A stretch of DNA of 64,000 bases from CAZYQW01 sp964649825 (GTDB lineage: Bacteria > Planctomycetota > B15-G4 > JADJEK01): the NCBI GenBank assembly GCA_964649825.1, contig CAZYQW010000136.1, positions 1 to 64,000 on the forward strand, written 5' to 3'. Numbering within the stretch: position 1 is the stretch's first letter; the number at the start of each line of letters is the position of its first letter. Under the pieces are notes generated by a model that was not told the DNA's origin, ran no database searches, and saw only the letters and a program-made list of their open reading frames with translations. Below are positions 58,984-64,000 of this stretch, piece after piece. The position numbers and the translations under genes are program-made.

Positions 58984-60479
58984 CTTGCCCCCTCCACGAT
59001 GTGCACGCGCCGCCCCTCTTCGAGCCGGTCGCGTCCATCGTCGATCAGCTTGTCGGTCGCGTTCAGCCCGCCGGACACCTCGACCCAGTCGCCGTCCCGC
59101 TGCTGCACCTCGACGCGGCGGAGCCGGGCCCGCGCCTCCGACGCGCCGACGACCCAGACTCGATCGCCGCCGACGAGGAGCCGCACGGGAATTGCAACGG
59201 AATCGGGGCCGTCGGCCGGATCCGTCGGGCCCCCGTTCGACGCCCCGAGAAACCGGACCTGGCAGACCATGTCGGGACGGAGCGCCTCGTCGGGATCCAC
59301 GACCCGCACCTGCACCTCGAGCGTGACCTTCTGGACGTCGGCGAGCTGCACGCGCCGCGTCACTTCGCCTCGGTACGGCCGCCCGGGTCGAGCGTCGCAG
59401 ACGATCTCCGCCGCCTGTCCGATGCTCGTCGCCGCCACCTCCTCGAACGGGACGTCGACGCGCACGCGCAGCCGCTCTGGGTCGTAGAGCGAGCAGACCG
59501 CGACGTCGCGGTGGCCGGCGATCCCGGACCCGGGCTCGATCAGACGCTCGAGCACCACCCCCGCCCACGGAGACCGGACGTCGAGCCGGTCCACGCGCAA
59601 GCGCGCCAGCTCGAGCGCCGAGACCGCGCGAGCGACGCCAGCCTCCGCGCTCGCGAGCACGTGGCGCGCGGTCTCGACGCGACGTCGATCCTCGGTCCGC
59701 AGCTCTTGCTCGCGCCGCGCCGCGCGTCGCGTCGCCGCCGCCGCCGTGCGGTCCGCCGTCGCCTGGGCCGCGCGCGCCTCGAGCATCACGAGCGCGGCGC
59801 GCGCCACGTCTCGCCGCGCCTCGGCGAGCTCGACCTGGCGCGTCCCGGCCGCGCTCTGGGATTGCAGGACCTTCTGCAGCTCCAGCTCCTCGTCCGCGAC
59901 GCGCACCTCGGCCTGCCCGCGCGCGACCGCCGCGCCGTGGAGCCGCTCCTCTTCTTCACGACTCTGGTGGACCGCGGTCGCGACTTCGACGCGCTCGCCG
60001 AGGGCGATCGCCTCGTCGAAATCGATCGTCGCCGCGTCCAGCTCGACGCGCGCTCGTTCCCGCTCCGCCCGCGCGGCCGCGAGCTCCGCCTCCGCCTGCT
60101 GGAGCTCGAGGGTGGCGTCGTCCGGCACGAGCCGCGCGACGACGTCTCCTTCGTTCACGCGGTCCGACTCCTGCACCAGGACGTCGAGGATCACGCCGTG
60201 GGTGAGCGGAACCACCCGGCGCGCGAACGGGTCGGGCTCGACCCACCCCGCGGCCTGGAAGGCGGTCGCACGCGCCGCCGAACGCTCGAGCGGACGCGGG
60301 CGAATCACGGTCACTTCGACGGACGGTCGCAGCACGTCGCGAAACCCCCACGCGAGCAGCGCCGCCGCGCCCGCGACGATCGTTCCCACCACGAACCAGC
60401 CAGCGCGTCGCCGTGGCCGCGGACGCGGCGGCGGACGCTCGAACGCACCCAGGTCGACGTCGGGTCGCATCTCCGTCAT
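58980..60479 (-). CDS. Membrane fusion protein (HlyD/DevB/MacA-like)
   Basis: The protein has 499 residues. It has a single membrane anchor (~27-46), a lipoyl-like hinge (GVILDVLVQESDRVNEGDVV), a long helical hairpin (~130-310), and a return barrel (LDVRSPWAGVVLERLIEPGS). The C-terminal domain resembles MacA/DevB. It would bridge the inner-membrane ABC permeases to the outer envelope. AGGAG lies 8 bases before the ATG. Its start overlaps the stop of a small gene (ATGA). Confidence 0.92.
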   Translation of the reverse strand: MTEMRPDVDLGAFERPPPRPRPRRRAGWFVVGTIVAGAAALLAWGFRDVLRPSVEVTVIRPRPLERSAARATAFQAAGWVEPDPFARRVVPLTHGVILDVLVQESDRVNEGDVVARLVPDDATLELQQAEAELAAARAERERARVELDAATIDFDEAIALGERVEVATAVHQSREEEERLHGAAVARGQAEVRVADEELELQKVLQSQSAAGTRQVELAEARRDVARAALVMLEARAAQATADRTAAAATRRAARREQELRTEDRRRVETARHVLASAEAGVARAVSALELARLRVDRLDVRSPWAGVVLERLIEPGSGIAGHRDVAVCSLYDPERLRVRVDVPFEEVAATSIGQAAEIVCDARPGRPYRGEVTRRVQLADVQKVTLEVQVRVVDPDEALRPDMVCQVRFLGASNGGPTDPADGPDSVAIPVRLLVGGDRVWVVGASEARARLRRVEVQQRDGDWVEVSGGLNATDKLIDDGRDRLEEGRRVHIVEGAR

Positions 60480-60607
60480 TGGTCTCGCTCCTCGTCCGCT
60501 TCGACGGCGCGGGCCGAGAGCGGTCGCTTCGCGACGCGCTCGAGCGCGACCGTCGCGGGGCCCGCGACGACGATCCGAGCGGTGTCGACCGAGGAGCACC
60601 ACCCCAT
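60476..60607 (-). CDS. Small protein, 43 residues, coupled to the exporter genes
   Basis: The protein begins MGWCSSVDTARIVVAGP and ends EADEERDQ. It is supported by a near-ideal GGAGG 6 bases before the ATG and by an ATGA overlap with the membrane fusion gene. No family was recognised. A longer frame from 60766 (96 residues) is possible but lacks a visible ribosome binding site. It could be a leader peptide for translation of the exporter or a small exported product. Confidence 0.55.
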   Translation of the reverse strand: MGWCSSVDTARIVVAGPATVALERVAKRPLSARAVEADEERDQ

Positions 60608-60713
60608 GAGGAACCTCCGATTCGAACGGTTCGAGGGAACGCGTCGACCCGTGGCCCGGATGGAGTCCGAGACGAGCCGCCGCACGACGGAGCGAACGAG
60701 CGCCGCGCGACGG

Positions 60714-61169
60714 TCAGAGGAGGAACGAGCAATGAAGCAGATGAACGCGCGGTCCGGCGCGGGCACGCGCCGCGTCGCAGCCGAGACGCGAGCCGAGCCA
60801 CGGCGACACCGTGCCGGGCGTCTCGGATCGCGCGGCCGCGAGGATGACGCAGTCGGCGTGGGGCATCGGCTGGTCGGGTCCGGAGGGCGTGGCGGCGAGG
60901 TGCAGCAGCCGCCGCGTCTCGATCACCTCGCAGCAATCGCACGCCTCGCCGCCGGCCGGAGCCACGTCGCAGCAGGCGTCGATCGACTCCGCGCAGCATC
61001 GCTCGCCCGACTCGAGCTCCCCGGTGATGACGCAGCGGTACGACGTCTGCCACGCGAGCAGCGGTCCGGCCAGCACGAGCAGGCACGCCAACCCCGCCGC
61101 GGTGAGCGACGCCGGCCCCACGCGTCGGCCGTCGCGGAAGACACCTCTGCGTCGCTGGTTCGAGTCCAT
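60714..61169 (-). CDS. Cys-rich small membrane or secreted protein, unknown
   Basis: The protein has 151 residues with one hydrophobic segment (about 25-45, LTAAGLACLLVLAGPLLAWQ). After it comes a cluster of nine Cys in ~45 residues with CC pairs (YRCVITGE, ERCC, DACC, ACDCC). This recalls metal-binding or disulfide-rich envelope proteins. There is no clear ribosome binding site. A TTGACA-like element lies just upstream, so the message could be almost leaderless. It is the first gene in the direction of the exporter operon and may be exported by it or assist it. Confidence 0.6.
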   Translation of the reverse strand: MDSNQRRRGVFRDGRRVGPASLTAAGLACLLVLAGPLLAWQTSYRCVITGELESGERCCAESIDACCDVAPAGGEACDCCEVIETRRLLHLAATPSGPDQPMPHADCVILAAARSETPGTVSPWLGSRLGCDAARARAGPRVHLLHCSFLL

Positions 61170-61179
61170 CACGAGGAAC

Positions 61180-61208
61180 ACTCTCGGGCCCGCGGTCCCC
61201 CTTGTCAA
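61180..61208 (-). promoter_or_regulatory. Possible promoter of the Cys-rich/exporter genes
   Basis: On the minus strand a perfect TTGACA (61208-61203) is followed after 17 bases by GAGAGT (61185-61180). The start codon is at 61169, leaving almost no leader. The -10 match is weak. Confidence 0.3.
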
Positions 61209-61375
61209 GGCCGCGAAAGCCGCGCCGGCGCCGGCCGGGCGTGGCATCACGGGTTCCGCGGCTCCGTCACGCTGGCGTTTCTCCTCGAGAATCCTCCGGG
61301 GACGCCGAGCGGTTCTCTCGCCTACGCCCTACGGCGAGGTGAAGTCGCCCACCCGACCGACAGGAGGACCGTCCG

Positions 61376-63094
61376 ATGCGCCGCCCGTCCCTACCCCCGC
61401 TTCTCCTCATCGCTCTCGCCGTTCCGGCCGCGGGAGCGAACGTCTTCGTGAGCACCGACTCGGCGGGGCTGCAGCATCCTGGACGGAGCCAGAGTCCGGA
61501 GGTCTCGGACGACGGACGCTGGGTCGCGTTCCTCTCGGCCGCGGACCTCGCGCCGGGAGCCTCGACCAACCCGTCCGTGCGGAACGTCTACGTGAAGGAC
61601 CTCCAGACCGGCGCGACCACGATCGTCGACGTCACGCCGGGCGGAGCCCCGGCGAACGGCTCCGCGGGCGAAGTGTCGATCTCGGGCGACGGCCGCTTCG
61701 TCGCGTTCCTCACCCAGGCGAACAACCTCGTCACGCCCGCCGGGCCCGGCGTCGTGCTGCACGATCGTGACCCCGACGGCAACGGAATCCCGGACGAGGG
61801 GAACGGCACGTCGATCCTCGCGTCGCGCGACGTGAACGGGAACCCCGCGTGGCCGAACCTGAGCGGGGTCGACGTCTCGTCGGACGGCCGCCACGTCCTG
61901 TTCCAGACGAACGTCGCGACGATCGTCCCGGGCGACACGAACGGAGTGGAGGACGTCTTCTCGTTCGATCGGCTGACCGGCGCGACCCACCGGGTGAGCG
62001 TGGGGACGTTCGGCGTGCAGACGAACGGCGTCTCGCTCTGGGCGAACGCGTCGGCGACCGGACGATTCGTGGTGTTCCAGAGCTTGGCGCCGAACCTCTC
62101 CCCGGGCCACATCTGGGGATGGGACGTCTACCGGCACGACCGCGACCCCGACGGCAATGGGACGTTCGACGAAGGGAACAGCGTCACCGTGGTCGTCTCG
62201 AAGTCGTGGAGCGGGCCGAGCGACTCGAACCTCGACTCGATCCTCCCCGACGTCTCCGCGGACGGCGATACGGTGGTCTACCAGAGCGGCGCGACGAACC
62301 TCGTCCCCGGGTTCATCTACTCGGACGCGCGGATCTACGTCCGGCGCGTCTCGAAGGGAGCGACGGTGCTCGCCTCGGTGAACGACGCGTTCGGGTCGGC
62401 CCACACGCACTCGCGCAACCCGCGGGTCAGCGCGAACGGCCGGTACGTCGTGTTCGACACGGCGTCGAGCAACCTCGTCTCGAACGACACGAACGGGCAC
62501 GAGGACGTCTTCGTGCGCGACCTCTGGTCGTTCCGCACGACGCGGATCACGCACGGGTTCGGCGGCGCCGAGCCGAACGCGAACTGCTCGACGGCGAACG
62601 TCTCGGCGAACGGCGCGGTCGTGGCCTGGCACGCGGCCGCATCGAACCTGGTGAGCTCCGACACGAACGGCGACCTCGACGCGTTCGCGATCGTCGGCTG
62701 GGCTCCCGCCTGCCCGCTCGCGGGATGGTCGAACTTCGGGATGGGGCTGGCCGGGACGCTCGGCATCCCGGCGCTGACCGGCGGCGGCCTTCCGCAGCTC
62801 GGCTCCACGTTCACCCTGCAGATCGGCAACGCGCGGGGGCAGGGCACGCCCGCGCTGCTCATCGCCGGCGCCGTCCCTACCGCGCTCCCCGCGTTCGGCG
62901 GCCAGCTCTGGGTCGAACCGGCCGCGGTCTACGCGTTCTTCCTGCCGGCGGCGGGTCTGTCGATCCCGGCCGCCGTCCCGAACGAGACGCTCTTCTGCGG
63001 AGGCGGGTTCCTGGCCCAGGCGTTCGAGCAGGATCCCGCCGCGATCGCCGGAGTGTCGATCAGCGCGGCGATCGCGGTGACGATCGGGCAGTGA
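61376..63094 (+). CDS. Secreted PD40/TolB-like beta-propeller protein with C-terminal module
   Basis: The protein has 572 residues with a signal peptide (1-21, ending PAAGA). Repeats of the form VSxDGRxVxFxSxAxxLVxxDTNGxxDVFxxDxxTGxxxxVS span about 25-440. They match PD40/TolB-like propeller blades. Two DPDGNGxxDEGN stretches look calcium-binding. The last ~120 residues are the shared module. AGGAGG lies 8 bases before the ATG. A binding or structural surface role is likely. Confidence 0.88.
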   Translation: MRRPSLPPLLLIALAVPAAGANVFVSTDSAGLQHPGRSQSPEVSDDGRWVAFLSAADLAPGASTNPSVRNVYVKDLQTGATTIVDVTPGGAPANGSAGEVSISGDGRFVAFLTQANNLVTPAGPGVVLHDRDPDGNGIPDEGNGTSILASRDVNGNPAWPNLSGVDVSSDGRHVLFQTNVATIVPGDTNGVEDVFSFDRLTGATHRVSVGTFGVQTNGVSLWANASATGRFVVFQSLAPNLSPGHIWGWDVYRHDRDPDGNGTFDEGNSVTVVVSKSWSGPSDSNLDSILPDVSADGDTVVYQSGATNLVPGFIYSDARIYVRRVSKGATVLASVNDAFGSAHTHSRNPRVSANGRYVVFDTASSNLVSNDTNGHEDVFVRDLWSFRTTRITHGFGGAEPNANCSTANVSANGAVVAWHAAASNLVSSDTNGDLDAFAIVGWAPACPLAGWSNFGMGLAGTLGIPALTGGGLPQLGSTFTLQIGNARGQGTPALLIAGAVPTALPAFGGQLWVEPAAVYAFFLPAAGLSIPAAVPNETLFCGGGFLAQAFEQDPAAIAGVSISAAIAVTIGQ

Positions 63095-63154
63095 GCACCG
63101 CGCCGGCTCGAGGGCCCGGGAGCCCGGGGCGGCGACACGGCGCTCGTTGCTCAC
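63093..63154. terminator. Inverted repeat spanning the stop codons of convergent genes
   Basis: The sequences gtgagcaccgcgccg (63093-63107) and cggcgctcgttgctcac (63138-63154) form an imperfect inverted repeat (GTGAGCA/TGCTCAC plus GCGCCG/CGGCGC). The arms contain the stop codons of both convergent genes. The loop holds a further GC-rich palindrome. It could terminate both transcripts. Confidence 0.4.
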
Positions 63155-64000
63155 GGCCCGCTGATCGAGACGGTCGCGCCTCGCGTGCTCACCACCTGCT
63201 TGCCCGAGGGGTCGCCGAACAGGAACCACTGCAGGTGGAACGGGAACCCGACGAGCAACGGATCGTTCGGGATCACGCCGCCAAGCGCGAAGAGCGGCCC
63301 GGTGTAGACCGGCACGTCGAGCGACACGTTGAGGAAGCAGCCCGGCCCACCGGCGCCGGCGAGGCTCGCCGGCAGCGGCACGCCGTTCCAGTCGGTCCGC
63401 GAGAGACCGAGCCAGAGGGCGCCGGAGGTCGCGGCGGTGTTCGTCACCGTGACCGACATCGTCTGGTTCAGACCCGGGATGCCGTCGACATGGAACGACG
63501 GCAGTCCGAGGCTTCCCGCGCAGGCGTTGCCGAAGTAGCCGATCGGCACGTACCAGTAGATCGTGTCCTTGCCGGACGCGACCTGGTTCAAGCCGTCCCG
63601 CACCTCGACGTCGACGGTGCGCGTGCCGCCCGCGGTCGAGCCGCCGTTCGCGCTCAGGTTCCACGCGATCGCCGGAGAGTACGGCATCCACGACGAGAAC
63701 GTCCCGCCGTCGTTCTTCAGGCGCATCTCCATCACGCCCGAGTGCGAATCGGTCGCCTGGACCGCCACGGTCACGTTCGGGTCGCCGGTGTGGAGGGCGC
63801 CCGCGTCGATGACGACGGACTGGATCGCCGGACCGCCGGCGTCGATGAGGATCGGGCCGAAGTGGCCGGTCGCCGCCGCGTGCCCGACGCCGTCGATCGC
63901 GCGGACGTGCGCGTACCAGCCCTGGCTCGACGGCGCGAGCGCCTGGGCCACGACTTGGTTGGCGGTGATCGCTCCTCCCGCCGCCGAGGAGGACGGCGAG
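63151..64000 (-). CDS. Secreted Fn3-like protein with C-terminal module (partial, start outside window)
   Basis: The last 282 codons of a gene that runs off the right edge are present. The frame stays open from a GTG at 63951 to 64000, reading a Ser/Ala/Gly-rich stretch that continues the domain, so that GTG is not the true start. A Fn3-like repeat (WYAHVRAIDGVGHAAATGHF, like WFHVRARDTAGN in the subtilase) and a beta-sandwich follow. The end is the shared C-terminal module with GLPSF and a DP motif (IPNDPLLVGF). Whether a catalytic domain lies upstream cannot be seen. Confidence 0.85.
   Translation of the reverse strand, partial: SPSSSAAGGAITANQVVAQALAPSSQGWYAHVRAIDGVGHAAATGHFGPILIDAGGPAIQSVVIDAGALHTGDPNVTVAVQATDSHSGVMEMRLKNDGGTFSSWMPYSPAIAWNLSANGGSTAGGTRTVDVEVRDGLNQVASGKDTIYWYVPIGYFGNACAGSLGLPSFHVDGIPGLNQTMSVTVTNTAATSGALWLGLSRTDWNGVPLPASLAGAGGPGCFLNVSLDVPVYTGPLFALGGVIPNDPLLVGFPFHLQWFLFGDPSGKQVVSTRGATVSISGP

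Overview
The window is high-GC, densely coded bacterial DNA that looks like it comes from the Planctomycetota, probably an uncultured or environmental member. This is inferred from gene content, not from a marker gene: three large eukaryotic-like Ser/Thr kinases, two ECF-type sigma factors sitting beside kinases, and five secreted proteins that end in the same kind of ~120-residue C-terminal module, a pattern I associate with planctomycete exoproteins. No rRNA, tRNA, CRISPR array, integrase or transposase was recognised.

Layout. (1) 0.1-20.7 kb: sensory and exported proteins. A kinase and an ECF sigma factor are divergent at 2981/3090. A secreted polyglycine-hydrolase-like enzyme and a large lipoprotein follow on the minus strand. 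Then comes a kinase remnant, an ECF sigma factor coupled to a kinase-TPR gene, a subtilisin-family protease with Fn3-like repeats, an RCC1-like repeat protein whose signal peptide appears split by compensating frameshifts, and a frameshifted SEL1-repeat pseudogene. (2) 20.8-49.2 kb: one leftward-transcribed extracellular contractile injection system (eCIS) of 20 tightly packed genes. In order of transcription these are a DUF4255/Pvc16-like cap gene, a conserved eCIS-associated protein, sheath 1, tube 1, sheath 2, tube 2, a LysM-type tube adaptor, a small DUF5908-like protein, the spike split into gpD-like and gpV-like genes, a protein with a long hydrophobic segment, gp25, baseplate J, a propeller-fused gpI/gp7-like wedge, a tape measure, an AAA+ ATPase, a coiled-coil protein, two proteins sharing an N-terminal domain (candidate fibre or surface proteins), and a terminal DUF4157-M14 metallopeptidase that is the best effector candidate. 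Many junctions are 4-base ATGA or GTGA overlaps. (3) 49.3-53.1 kb: a kinase fused to a formylglycine-generating-enzyme-like domain, overlapping a MOSC-domain gene, lies directly upstream in the same direction and is a plausible control module. (4) 53.3-61.2 kb: a TIM-barrel hydrolase-like protein, a small lipoprotein, and a DevBCA/MacAB-type exporter (membrane fusion protein, ATPase, two permeases) preceded by two small genes, one of them Cys-rich. (5) 61.4-64 kb: two more secreted proteins with the shared C-terminal module, one cut by the window edge.

How the parts may work together: the eCIS would assemble in the cytoplasm and deliver the DUF4157-M14 protein (or other unrecognised cargo) after sheath contraction. 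There is no capsid, terminase or lysis gene, so it is not a prophage, and no TssJLM, so it is not a classical type VI system. A hydrophobic hairpin-like segment in one baseplate-region protein raises the possibility of membrane association. All functions are inferred from motifs read by eye; no database search was run.
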